From ANME-2 cluster archaeon (GTDB lineage Archaea > Halobacteriota > Methanosarcinia > Methanosarcinales > Methanocomedenaceae): a DNA stretch of 64,000 nt. A program made the translations under genes and the position numbers. The stretch covers positions 1 to 64,000 of the forward strand of contig JAHYIS010000002.1 in the NCBI GenBank assembly GCA_019429385.1, written 5' to 3'. Shown one piece after another: positions 54,182 through 62,240 of the stretch (its first letter is position 1; every line of letters starts with the position of its first letter). The notes under the pieces are model-generated. The model had not been told where the DNA came from and ran no database searches. It saw only the letters and a list, made by a program, of their open reading frames with translations.

Positions 54182-55765
54182 ATGAAAATAAGGTGGGTTT
54201 TGATCTATGCGGTCTTATTAATGATTGTTATTAGCTATGGTGCCTCATCATATCCTTCATATAATACAGAGGAAGATTGCAGAAGCTGTCATGGTATTAC
54301 AGTAGACCGGCATCATCTTCTGATACCAAATGGAACGTATCAATGTACAGATTGCCATGCAATGAAATATGACACACAAAATCAGATCTATTATCCTGAA
54401 GTAATTAGGAATTGTCTGACCTGCCATGTTGGAAAAGAACATACGGATGCACATCATCTCCTTGTACAGCAAGGTTTATTTGTATGTACTGATTGCCATG
54501 CAATGAAATATGATACGCAAAATCAAACTTATTATCCTGAAATAATATGGGATTGTACTATATGCCATTCGACCGTATTGATTCCAGGTACCCCCGTTCC
54601 TACACCTACGCCAACTCCAGTAAACCCACCAACAATTTCCAACCTTTCTCCGACATCTCCTGCAAAAGATATTATTGGGGCTTCAAGGGAATTCACTATT
54701 ACAGTTGATCAGATAGTAGATTTTACCTGGTATCTTGACAATAATCCGGTTCAGTCAAATGAAAGTGTTCTTTATGCAGGTTATACCAATACAGGCGCAG
54801 CCTTGGGAGTATGGAACATTAGTGTAAAGGCTTCTAATGTCGATGGAAATATTATGTACATCTGGACATGGAACGTGTCATCAATACCTCCTCCACCAGT
54901 CATAACCATCTCTTTTCCAACCTCATCAATAAACGATATTGTTGGAACTTCAAGGAAATTCGGGATAACAATTGACCAGATTGCTAACATTGTCTGGTAT
55001 ATTAATGGTAATCCTGTCCAGTCTAATGTCAGTGTCATGGGTGCGAGTTATAATAATTCGAGTACGACCATTGGAATCTGGAACGTGAGTGCAATAGCGA
55101 CAAATGCCAACGGACGTGCATCGCATACTTGGACCTGGAACGTGGCACCTCTCCCTGTTCCCCCGGTCATCAGTAATTTTGCACCCAATCCGTTAGTAAA
55201 TGATATTGTGGGAGCTTCAAGGACCTTTAACATCACGATAGATCAGCCTGCTGACGTATCCTGGTATATCAACGGAATCCTGGTCCAATCCAATGGAAGT
55301 ATTTCAGAAGCACGATATACTAATAACAGTTCAGCTGTGGGAACGTGGAACGTGAGTGCAATAGCGACAAATGCCAACGGAAGTGTAATGTGCACCTGGA
55401 CATGGAAAGTAATGTACTATTTCAGTGGTTTCCTGTCGCCCATAAAAACTGATGGAAGAAGTATCTTCAAGCTGGGAAGTATAGTCCCAATAAAGTTTCA
55501 ATTACGCGACGCTAATGGTAACGATATCAAAAGTGCAGATGTAAGATTAAATTTCACTAAGATAATCTCAACCGCTACAGGGACATATTTAGAACCTTTT
55601 TTGATAGAAAATGAAACAACAGGGGATGTTTTCATATTTAGCAACACGAGCAATATGTATAAGTATAATCTCGCAACTAAAAATATGTCAAGTGCAACCT
55701 GGCAGATAAGGGTGGATATTGATGATGGAAATTCGAATACGGTAAATATTTCACTTAAATGTTAA
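54182..55765 (+). CDS. Secreted five-heme cytochrome with Ig-like repeats and PxKF domain
   Basis: 527 residues; GGAGG precedes the ATG. Signal peptide (WVLIYAVLLMIVISYGASS). Five CxxCH heme motifs begin at C33, C55, C78, C102 and C125; YDTQNQxYYPExI with its heme pair is duplicated. A Pro/Thr linker (PGTPVPTPTPTPVNPP) leads to three Ig-like repeats of about 88 residues (SASREFTITVDQ-type, WYINGNPVQSN, GIWNVSAIATNANG). The C-terminal PxKF-like domain has GFLSPIKTDGRSIFKLGSIV then PIKFQLRDANGND. Such proteins fit cell-surface or S-layer electron transfer in ANME-type archaea (inference). No sixth heme is seen. Confidence 0.85.
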   Translation: MKIRWVLIYAVLLMIVISYGASSYPSYNTEEDCRSCHGITVDRHHLLIPNGTYQCTDCHAMKYDTQNQIYYPEVIRNCLTCHVGKEHTDAHHLLVQQGLFVCTDCHAMKYDTQNQTYYPEIIWDCTICHSTVLIPGTPVPTPTPTPVNPPTISNLSPTSPAKDIIGASREFTITVDQIVDFTWYLDNNPVQSNESVLYAGYTNTGAALGVWNISVKASNVDGNIMYIWTWNVSSIPPPPVITISFPTSSINDIVGTSRKFGITIDQIANIVWYINGNPVQSNVSVMGASYNNSSTTIGIWNVSAIATNANGRASHTWTWNVAPLPVPPVISNFAPNPLVNDIVGASRTFNITIDQPADVSWYINGILVQSNGSISEARYTNNSSAVGTWNVSAIATNANGSVMCTWTWKVMYYFSGFLSPIKTDGRSIFKLGSIVPIKFQLRDANGNDIKSADVRLNFTKIISTATGTYLEPFLIENETTGDVFIFSNTSNMYKYNLATKNMSSATWQIRVDIDDGNSNTVNISLKC

Positions 55766-55868
55766 GGCATCACGTTGATCATGACCTGATTTTCTCCTGC
55801 ATCAGGTTAAATCTCCTAATTTTTCCCCATATCTATTGCATCATGATGGTTAGTCTATAATGCAGTCG

Positions 55869-56579
55869 TTAGCCTAAAGAAAATGTTACCATCTTGCGTT
55901 CAAGTCTCATATCAGCAGGGTCATCCTCCACATCAAAATGAGGGATTCCGTATTCATCGTTCATTTCAGCAACAATCCTTTCAAAATCCGACCCTGCCAT
56001 CAATTCCCGGAAAAGCACAGCCATTTGCCCGACCTTCTTGTAATCGCAGAACCACTGGTGCAGGATAAGGTCTACCCCTTCATATCCCACAAAGTCCCTG
56101 AACGCATCTTTGTAATACATTTCGCTCTTGCAGCAGTCAAGGTAATATAATTGATACGGTTTTTTATCTGGATGTTCAAATCCTGCTTTCATTGCTTCAG
56201 TAAAGATAGTCACATCGTCGCTCAGGCTGATATGTTTACCATATCCAGCATGGGATTTCAGGTATATGACATCCTCGTTTATGAGAGATTCCTGCCAGAG
56301 TTCCTGAAGGTCATTATCATAATCCCTGCCATGGACAAGGCGTATGCGCGCAGTGATATCATTATCCTCATAGGTGAACGTGGTCTTTAATTCGTCATAC
56401 CCGCTACGGTGTTCAGTCATCCCGAATCCGATGTTCCTGAGCCTGAGCCGGGCTCCCAGAAATACACTATAGTCGTAATAAGCACCCCACGGGTCAGGCC
56501 CTATCAGAAGGGTGGCATTAAGTGTACCGCCATCGAACAGCATATCATATCTGGGTGCATTACGGCTCTTATTGATCAT
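55869..56579 (-). CDS. Unknown protein with caspase-like His/Cys pattern
   Basis: 236 residues, cytosolic, no TM or signal peptide. No family recognised with certainty. Two hydrophobic strands each end in a possible catalytic residue: DVIYLKSHAGYGKH (His110) and QLYYLDCCKSEMYY (Cys149/Cys150). The 40-residue spacing and strand-His-Gly/strand-Cys layout resemble clan CD peptidases (caspase, C25, CHAT). The N-terminal half (LLIGPDPWGAYYDYSVFL, ITARIRLVHGRDYDND) is unrecognised. Convergent with the cytochrome gene. Confidence 0.5.
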   Translation of the reverse strand: MINKSRNAPRYDMLFDGGTLNATLLIGPDPWGAYYDYSVFLGARLRLRNIGFGMTEHRSGYDELKTTFTYEDNDITARIRLVHGRDYDNDLQELWQESLINEDVIYLKSHAGYGKHISLSDDVTIFTEAMKAGFEHPDKKPYQLYYLDCCKSEMYYKDAFRDFVGYEGVDLILHQWFCDYKKVGQMAVLFRELMAGSDFERIVAEMNDEYGIPHFDVEDDPADMRLERKMVTFSLG

Positions 56580-56673
56580 CAGTAATGATTTCTCTTATTT
56601 TCAGTAAATATAAATTTAACGCATTGTAAAGCATGTGTTAATCTGCGGTTCGTTGTTTTATAGAAACATGGAG

Positions 56674-57139
56674 TGCAAGTCATCAGGAATAATCTTAATT
56701 GGACTTCTTCGCCAATTCCTCCATAAAATGATGCTAATAAATTCATCCAAACCGGAGTTGTATTTGACCTGGAGAAAGAGAGGACCCCAGTTAAGAAAAA
56801 AAGAACTCCAATCCGAGAATGATAATTCCGGAAAGCACGCCAAATGATACTGGGATTCCTAAAATAGATTAAATGCGTATTTTTGTCATTTCACAATTAT
56901 CCATGACCGGGGGCTCAAATTCACTTTTTTGTGATAGGGATAAACCAAAAAAAATACTAATTGCGAATACGATCCCGCTTTGAATGATTGATAGAAGCAC
57001 TAATCGCGGCAATGGTAGAGGAATGCTTTTCAGAATGTCACCCTGAAGGGTAAATGCATAGGGCTGCGATAACGCTCAAAATGCTTGCTGTTACCAATAT
57101 GAAAAACAATTTCCTATTTATTGATGGAAATGTATTCAT
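56674..57139 (-). pseudogene. CPBP-family intramembrane protease, multiply broken
   Basis: An AAAGGAG site and ATG at 57139 start NTFPSINRKLFFILVTASIL, then the frame stops after IYPSG. Shifting frame gives TLQGDILKSIPLPLPRLVLL and QSGIVFAISIFFGLSLSQKS, typical of the CPBP N-terminal region. A TAA stop near 56867 is followed in the same frame by GIPVSFGVLSGIIILGLEFF. Another shift yields NLLASFYGGIGEEVQLRLFL, the family EExxxR motif. The rest is missing. At least two shifts, two stops and a truncation make it non-functional. Confidence 0.75.
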
Positions 57140-57331
57140 ATTTATTCTCCTTTCAGGAAGACTCGAAAAGTACTTGCCAACCCCCCATACCATAATGGCA
57201 GCCAGAGCATACCAACAGGTGCACCCTGCATAAGTGTACCAAAAATGGTGGCAGGAAAGCGGAAGAATGGAGGGGAAAAGGACTGCATATATCAAAATAT
57301 ATTTAATATATAATAACCTATAGGTGACTAT

Positions 57332-57568
57332 ATGAATTCTTCAACAACAATCTGTCTGGACCCTAAAGTTAAGGATATGTTAACATCTCTAAAACATTAT
57401 CCTCGTGAATCATATAGCTCCGTTGTGAAGAGATTGGCAAATATGGCGATTGATAAAGAATCACTCAGCGACGAAGCAATAAATGGTATAGAAGAAGCAT
57501 TAGAAGATATCAAACAGGGGCGATTGCACTCCGAAGAAGAAATTCTAAAAGAGTTTGACCTGTCATGA
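57332..57568 (+). CDS. Antitoxin, RelB/VapB-like
   Basis: 78 residues, with AGGTGA upstream and a strong TATA-like run (AAATATATTTAATATATAAT, 57295-57314) before it. The N-terminal half (STTICLDPKVKDMLTSLKHY then ESYSSVVKRLANMA) fits a ribbon-helix-helix/VapB-type DNA-binding domain. The acidic C-terminus (EEALEDIKQGRLHSEEEILK) would wrap the toxin. It overlaps the toxin gene by 4 nt. Typical type II autoregulated pair. Confidence 0.83.
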   Translation: MNSSTTICLDPKVKDMLTSLKHYPRESYSSVVKRLANMAIDKESLSDEAINGIEEALEDIKQGRLHSEEEILKEFDLS

Positions 57569-57831
57569 GCTATAAGGTCAAGTATACATCCAAAGCGAAA
57601 AGGGATCTTCAAAAGCTCCCCCTGGATATTGCACAGAGCATAATTCTATCGATTCATGATATTAAGAATGATCCCTATTCTTATGTAAAAAAGATAAAAG
57701 GGACAAAAAGTCATCCTCTCTATACTCATCGGATTGGTGAATATCGGGTAATATTGGACATTATTGATGATAGTCTGTTGATAATAGTGATTGAAACGGG
57801 TCACCGAAATAAAATCTACCGGAAATATTAA
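57565..57831 (+). CDS. RelE/ParE-family toxin
   Basis: 88 residues. The fold signature is KVKYTSKAKRDLQKLPLDIA, then KIKGTKSHPLYTHRIGEYRV and ILDIIDDSLLIIVIETGHRN with a final YRKY. RelE-type toxins cleave mRNA on the ribosome, and the C-terminal Arg/Tyr/Lys pattern is compatible. Pairs with the preceding antitoxin. It is the only intact module in a stretch of broken genes. Confidence 0.87.
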   Translation: MSYKVKYTSKAKRDLQKLPLDIAQSIILSIHDIKNDPYSYVKKIKGTKSHPLYTHRIGEYRVILDIIDDSLLIIVIETGHRNKIYRKY

Positions 57832-58298
57832 TGAATGAAATTCACCCTTTTTTTAGACATTAATCATCAAATAATTATTTTGCAGCCATGACAGCACTCC
57901 ACACGCAACAACTGAATACAACTCCCCCAACCCACAATTAATAATTAGTTTTGAGCCCCCCTTCAAGCATCCATCCATACTTCACACCCAAAGCCTGCAG
58001 GAAGAATCGAAAAGCGCCTGCCTGTACCCTCGTCACAAGGACGGGCGGGAGCATACCGGGAGGGGCACCCTGTTATGTGAAGATGAAGGGGCGGAAGGAG
58101 AACTGAAGAAGGATTGGTACTGGGTTTCATTATTTTTCAGACACAGATTTACACAGTACAGATATTCTATAAGGGTGGTGTAAGAATTACCATTAAAAAT
58201 TAGTTTCGAAACAGGATTCAAAGGAACAAATAGTCTTATTTAAGAATAAGAAGACCAGGTATTATTATTACGGGGAGTTGTTTGGAGAAGGTGGAATT
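57832..58298. other. Intergenic region between toxin gene and pseudogenes
   Basis: About 465 nt. It contains the second copy of the GC-rich element (58007-58104) and otherwise AT-rich sequence. No gene recognised. Confidence 0.5.
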
Positions 58299-58559
58299 AT
58301 GAAACAAGTGACCGATTTTTTGTCTACCAAAAAAGCAAATAAATGATTAAAAGAAAATCAGGACAAAGAGATAATTGATATTATACTAAACCGCATCTAT
58401 TTTTTGTAACTTTTATATATACTCATCCTTATATTTTTTATTGCATTCAACGCTGCAGGTTCAGCAGGTGACTTGATAATGATCGCGATGCTGTTATCCC
58501 ATTCTCCAGATACCCTTGTGCAGGATGTGGGCTCAAGTTTAATTGTCTATGGACCTTGA
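58299..58559 (+). pseudogene. Broken membrane-protein gene, DUF3267-like C-terminus
   Basis: From the ATG at 58299 (GGAGAAGGTGG upstream) one frame reads MKQVTDFLSTKKANK, a TGA, KENQDKEIIDIILNRIYFL, a TAA, then ILILIFFIAFNAAGSAGDLI and SPDTLVQDVGSSLIVYGP to a final TGA. The last part resembles the C-terminal segment of DUF3267 (zincin-like membrane) proteins, with the GSxGDLxM and LVQD features. The N-terminal catalytic HExxH region is missing. Two in-frame stops. Confidence 0.55.
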
Positions 58560-58612
58560 ACATCATTCAGACAGCAATAATGCTTGGAATCATCGGGGCC
58601 TGGTGTCCCATA

Positions 58613-58930
58613 ATGAAAACGATGATGTTCAAGCGGCAGGGCCAGGTCGTCATACCCAATGGAACAAATCTTCTGAGTAAAAGTATTGCCTGGGTAGGCA
58701 GGACTCTTGCGAAGTTCTGGTCACCATCCCAACCAGTCAATCCTGATATACTGGTTTGTGGTGAAATGTCCCTTGACCAGTTCGGTGTGACTGGCAGGAT
58801 AATTCCCACTCCCGGTCATAGCGATGGTTCCCTATCGGTCCTGCTATCTACAGGCGAGGCTTTCGTGGGTGATCTGGCCGTGAACTACCTGCCCTTCGGA
58901 CTTGGCCCGATCTTCCCACCCTCTGACACT
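58613..58930 (+). pseudogene. Metallo-beta-lactamase-fold hydrolase, fragment
   Basis: The middle to C-terminal part of an MBL-fold hydrolase: FGVTGRIIPTPGHSDGSLSV, LLSTGEAFVGDLAVNYLPFG. The metal His of PGHSDGS and Asp of VGDLA are present. The N-terminal HxHxDH motif is missing, and the end is lost at about 58930, where sequence of an ABC ATPase on the opposite strand begins. Confidence 0.7.
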
Positions 58931-59410
58931 GACCGCCTGAAAGTTCGGTCGCCTTGTGGTCCATCCGGTCTTCAAGTCCAACCAGTCCAAGAAGCTCTTG
59001 TGCCCGAACATGATAATCTGAGCCGTTCTTTTTGTTGGCATACGTGGGCAGTTCAACATTCTGGATCGCAGTCATTCTCGGGATCAGATTAAATGTCTGG
59101 AAAACAAAGCCGATCTCCTGGCCCCGAAGATGGGCCAGTTCATTATCTGAGATGTTATGTATGTCCTTACCATTTACGATAACCTGTCCTTGCGTAGGTC
59201 TGTCAAGGCACCCTATCATGTTCATCAAAGTACTTTTACCGGAACCTGATGGACCCATAATAGCAAGGAATTCACCAGACCTGATCGTCAGGTCTATACC
59301 ATTGAGGATGGGTATTTCCATACCCCCCGGTGATAACTTTTCTTTACATCGATGACATCGATGACCGAGACATCATCCGCAGATGATTCATGGCTATTTT
59401 GTTCATTCAT
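58918..59410 (-). pseudogene. ABC ATPase (LolD/MacB type), truncated and frameshifted
   Basis: Starts at the ATG at 59410 (GGTGG upstream): MNEQNSHESSADDVSVIDVI, then VKKSYHRG. At a run of Gs near 59319-59324 one base is missing, and the frame continues as MEIPILNGIDLTIRSGEFLA. Walker A is GPSGSGKSTLMNM and the Q-loop GQEIGFVFQTFNLIPRM. The sequence breaks off just after the signature ELSGGQCQRV, so Walker B is lost. Its partner permease is not present. Confidence 0.78.
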
Positions 59411-59645
59411 ATTTTCCACCCGATATTTGGTAACGCACTAATATTCCACAAACCAATCTATTTATAGACATGTTTAATCTAGAATACGCATATTAATGCA
59501 TATATATTTAGATAAATCGACTGGTTTGTGGATATATTACATATGCACTGAACATAAAAAAAGTAGATTTGAAGATAATTAGTGAAATAATACTTAAAAA
59601 CGAATAGTTTAATATATATTCTAGGTCAATATATTTGTGATCGAT

Positions 59646-59939
59646 ATGGGTTCATTAGAAAAACTATTCGGAAAAACCGCCCAGCTTCAAGTTCTTGAAA
59701 ACATTCTCAACAATCGTGGTAATACCACTTTTTTATTCGGTATCGCAGAAGAGACCGGTCTGTCCCATTCTAGTGTATCCAGGGTTATGGAACCACTGAT
59801 TAAACTGGGGATTGTGAAAGAGCAAAAGGTAGGAAAGGTGTTCAGGACATTTGCGCTTGACGAAGAGAATGAATTCACAAAGAAATTATTGAAGTTCCAT
59901 AAAGATATCGAGAGATTGTCGGAAAAGTACCAAAATTGA
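59646..59939 (+). CDS. Winged-helix regulator (paralogue 1)
   Basis: About 97 residues from the ATG at 59646 (GTG at 59637 possible). MGSLEKLFGKTAQLQVLENI, then the recognition region FGIAEETGLSHSSVSRVMEP and a wing (VKEQKVGKVFRTFALDEENE). A short helical tail may dimerise. Closely related to the gene at 60309. An archaeal TATA-like AATATATATTC (about 59612-59622) precedes it. Confidence 0.8.
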   Translation: MGSLEKLFGKTAQLQVLENILNNRGNTTFLFGIAEETGLSHSSVSRVMEPLIKLGIVKEQKVGKVFRTFALDEENEFTKKLLKFHKDIERLSEKYQN

Positions 59940-60308
59940 AACATTGAATGAAATTCAACTCAGTAAATGGCTATGCATTGCCACATTGAAATTTCAGGTA
60001 GGGTTGAAATATCTCGAAATATCGACTTTTCCGATAGTCCCCATATATCCACAATGTTAATATAATATTTTTTAAATACATGGAACCGTTATCAGAAGAA
60101 ATTATTGATTTTTTGTAGATACCTGTGGAAAGTGAGCTATATCATCCAGATTTATACAACCACCTAATCAATATTACAACTACTTAGCATAATGAATGAA
60201 GTCATTACACATAAGATTTGTCGACTAATACGTAAACATTTCTATTTATCTACTCATCTAAAAAATAGATGGCAATCCTTATTACTGATTAACTGATATT
60301 ATTTGATA
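59940..60308. other. Intergenic region between paralogous regulators
   Basis: About 370 nt, AT-rich. No gene recognised. It must contain the promoter of the second regulator, but no single clear TATA box stands out. Confidence 0.4.
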
Positions 60309-60590
60309 ATGAGTGCTCTTGAAAAAGTATTCGGACGGACTGCACAGATGACAGTGCTTGAAAATCTTATCGAACACCAGAATGAATCTACGTACCTGTC
60401 TGGTATCGCAGAAGAGACCGGGCTGTCCCATTCAAGCGTTGCAAGAGTTATTGACCCATTATTGGCTGCCGATATTGTTATTGAAAAGCGCCTGGGAAAG
60501 CAGATACGTACATTCAGGTTGAACCTGGATAATAAAACAACTAAATTGGTACTGGATTTTCATACAAGACTGAACAAGGAATTCAAATGA
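60309..60590 (+). CDS. Winged-helix regulator (paralogue 2)
   Basis: About 93 residues from the ATG at 60309. MSALEKVFGRTAQMTVLENL and SGIAEETGLSHSSVARVIDP align without gaps to paralogue 1, diverging in the wing (VIEKRLGKQIRTFRLNLDNK) and tail. The pair arose by tandem duplication. Target genes are unknown; neighbours are pseudogenes. Confidence 0.8.
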   Translation: MSALEKVFGRTAQMTVLENLIEHQNESTYLSGIAEETGLSHSSVARVIDPLLAADIVIEKRLGKQIRTFRLNLDNKTTKLVLDFHTRLNKEFK

Positions 60591-60715
60591 ACCGTTCAGG
60601 CAAGCCCGATAAGAGGTCAATCATTCGATAGAATTCCTGGAATGGACCAAATGAGAATTCCATGAATACACGACATGACTGTATCTTAGACGTTTATGCA
60701 ACCTTATGGCGGGAC

Positions 60716-60970
60716 CTACGAAATAACGAAACTGGTATCGATGTTCCTGTTATCTACGACAAGCTGTAATTTTAAAACAGTACACTCGTCATCATCTTTT
60801 AACACTTCATTAAAATATTTTTCAAGGCTATTCCCCACGACAGGTGTGGCAATGCCCAGCGAAATATTCTTTTGCATCTCTTTTCCCATGATTTCGAGAG
60901 TACCTGCTATGAGCACACTACCCAGTTCATTAATGATCGTCTGGTTATTACCATATAGTATGATATTCGA
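60716..60970 (-). pseudogene. Possible CheC/CheX-like fragment
   Basis: An open frame without a convincing start reads NNQTIINELGSVLIAGTLEI, MQKNISLGIATPVVGN and a final TVLKLQLVVDNRNIDTSF. The N-E-L-G-x-V-L-I-A-G pattern recalls the phosphatase helix of CheC/CheX proteins (E-x2-N). The N of that motif is not clearly placed and the front part is missing. Tentative. Confidence 0.35.
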
Positions 60971-61068
60971 TTATTTATATGATAAATGAATTGGACATTC
61001 TTGCGAGTTCCATTCAAACGATAGTGTAAAAAGGTAAATGGTTTATACTTTCTCCTGGTATTTATATA

Positions 61069-61425
61069 ATGATGGTCATAACTGACAGGGATAATGCCTT
61101 ATTTGAAGCAGGAATAAAATTAGGTGCACTTTATCACCAGTTTGTAGGTTCACCGGTAAATCCCGGAAGCGTTGATAGCCTGGAATCAGCTATCAGCCAG
61201 AGCATTTCTGTCCAGCCCTATGTCCGGCACATCACGGTTCGTATCGACAGGGATATGGTACATGAGAAGGCAGGTGGAGAATTCGGATACTGTGAACTGG
61301 AAGGACGAATGCTGGACGTGGAAGCCACGATCCTGTTCAATGATACGACAGCGAGGGTAGGATTGAAATTCGATAGAGAACGTGATTACCCTATGATGCG
61401 AATAATTGAAGTACGTGAAAAGTAA
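61069..61425 (+). CDS. mptD: Dihydroneopterin aldolase, MptD family (DUF372)
   Basis: 118 residues. The family pattern is ALFEAGIKLGALYHQFVGSP, then LESAISQSISVQPYVRHITV and EFGYCELEGRMLDVEATILF. Archaeal MptD converts 7,8-dihydroneopterin to 6-hydroxymethyl-dihydropterin in the tetrahydromethanopterin pathway. This makes it functionally related to the fmd genes, though it lies far from them. The ATGs at 61069 and 61072 are both possible. Identification is from memory of the family. Confidence 0.75.
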   Translation: MMVITDRDNALFEAGIKLGALYHQFVGSPVNPGSVDSLESAISQSISVQPYVRHITVRIDRDMVHEKAGGEFGYCELEGRMLDVEATILFNDTTARVGLKFDRERDYPMMRIIEVREK

Positions 61426-61441
61426 AACGGACAAAGATACC

Positions 61442-62212
61442 ATGGAAGTCATCGAACTATTAAAAGTGCTCTATTGCTCACCATTTCTTCTCTACTCATG
61501 TTACACGGACATCCGGACACGCAGGGTTTCAAATCAGGTCTGGAAGCTCATGCTTATGGGTGTTGCCCTGTTTGTTGCCAATGATATTATGAGAGGTGGC
61601 ATCCCTACCCTGGTCTCACTGTTGATATCGGCCGTCATAATATATATTTTTGTGTATGTAATTTTCCAGTTAGGGGGTTTTGGCGGTGCCGATGCCAAGA
61701 GCCTGATAGTATTGTCCATCCTGTTCCCGGTCTACCCCCAGATACAGGTATCAGGCACATACTTCCCGTTACAGGGCGTGCCTTTAATAGGATTGTTTGC
61801 TTTTAGCGTATTTGGCAATGCGGTATTGCTTACCGTAGTTGTGCCACTCGGAATGCTGGCCTATAACCTGTTTACTCTCAAGCCAGGCGAGATACTGCAA
61901 AGACCCGCATACCTATTTGTGGGTTTCAAGACCGATATTTCAAGACTATCGGGGCGGCATATCAAGTTGATCGAGGAATATTCACTGTCTGATGGTAAAA
62001 TCCATACTCGGTTCAGACGTAACGGTGTCAGGATAGATAACGAAATTGTTGGGAAGCTTGAAGAATATGCTGCCTGGGAACTGATTCCGCGACGGGTATG
62101 GGTCACGCCGGGGTTGCCTTTCATGATACCTATAACCCTGGGATTCTTTGTTGCAGTATTTTTCGGGGACCTGATATTTCATCTCACAAAAATCTTAATA
62201 ATAGGCGGGTAA
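61442..62212 (+). CDS. A24-type prepilin/archaellin peptidase (FlaK-like)
   Basis: About 256 residues from the ATG at 61442 (TTG at 61406 or GTG at 61415 would overlap mptD). The two catalytic aspartates lie in LYSCYTDIRTRRVSN and GGFGGADAKSL (the GxGD-type motif, here G-G-A-D). There are about six TM helices. A cytosolic insert (about 150-225, ILQRPAYLFVGFKTDISRLS) follows. It removes signal peptides from type IV pilin-like proteins. No pilin gene is nearby. Confidence 0.83.
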   Translation: MEVIELLKVLYCSPFLLYSCYTDIRTRRVSNQVWKLMLMGVALFVANDIMRGGIPTLVSLLISAVIIYIFVYVIFQLGGFGGADAKSLIVLSILFPVYPQIQVSGTYFPLQGVPLIGLFAFSVFGNAVLLTVVVPLGMLAYNLFTLKPGEILQRPAYLFVGFKTDISRLSGRHIKLIEEYSLSDGKIHTRFRRNGVRIDNEIVGKLEEYAAWELIPRRVWVTPGLPFMIPITLGFFVAVFFGDLIFHLTKILIIGG

Positions 62213-62240
62213 TTATAATGTTTACATTACATGAATATGA

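Larger units (their letters stand above)
57153..58104. repeat. Two diverged copies of a GC-rich noncoding element
   Basis: Copy A (about 57153-57275) and copy B (about 58007-58104) share CAGGAAGA-TCGAAAAG, a variable middle, then GAGCATACC-AGG-GCACCCTG and GGCGGAA/GCGGAAGAA. Identity by eye is perhaps two thirds with gaps. Copy A lies directly upstream of the broken CPBP gene. The pair encloses the toxin-antitoxin genes. Confidence 0.5.

Noticed and set aside
56658-56843. 61-residue membrane gene on the minus strand
   Set aside because: It is one of the wrong frames of the CPBP pseudogene; the conserved EExxxR motif is in another frame.
57038-57295. 85-residue Cys/Trp-rich gene
   Set aside because: Its first half is noncoding GC-rich repeat sequence; its second half is the start of the broken CPBP gene.
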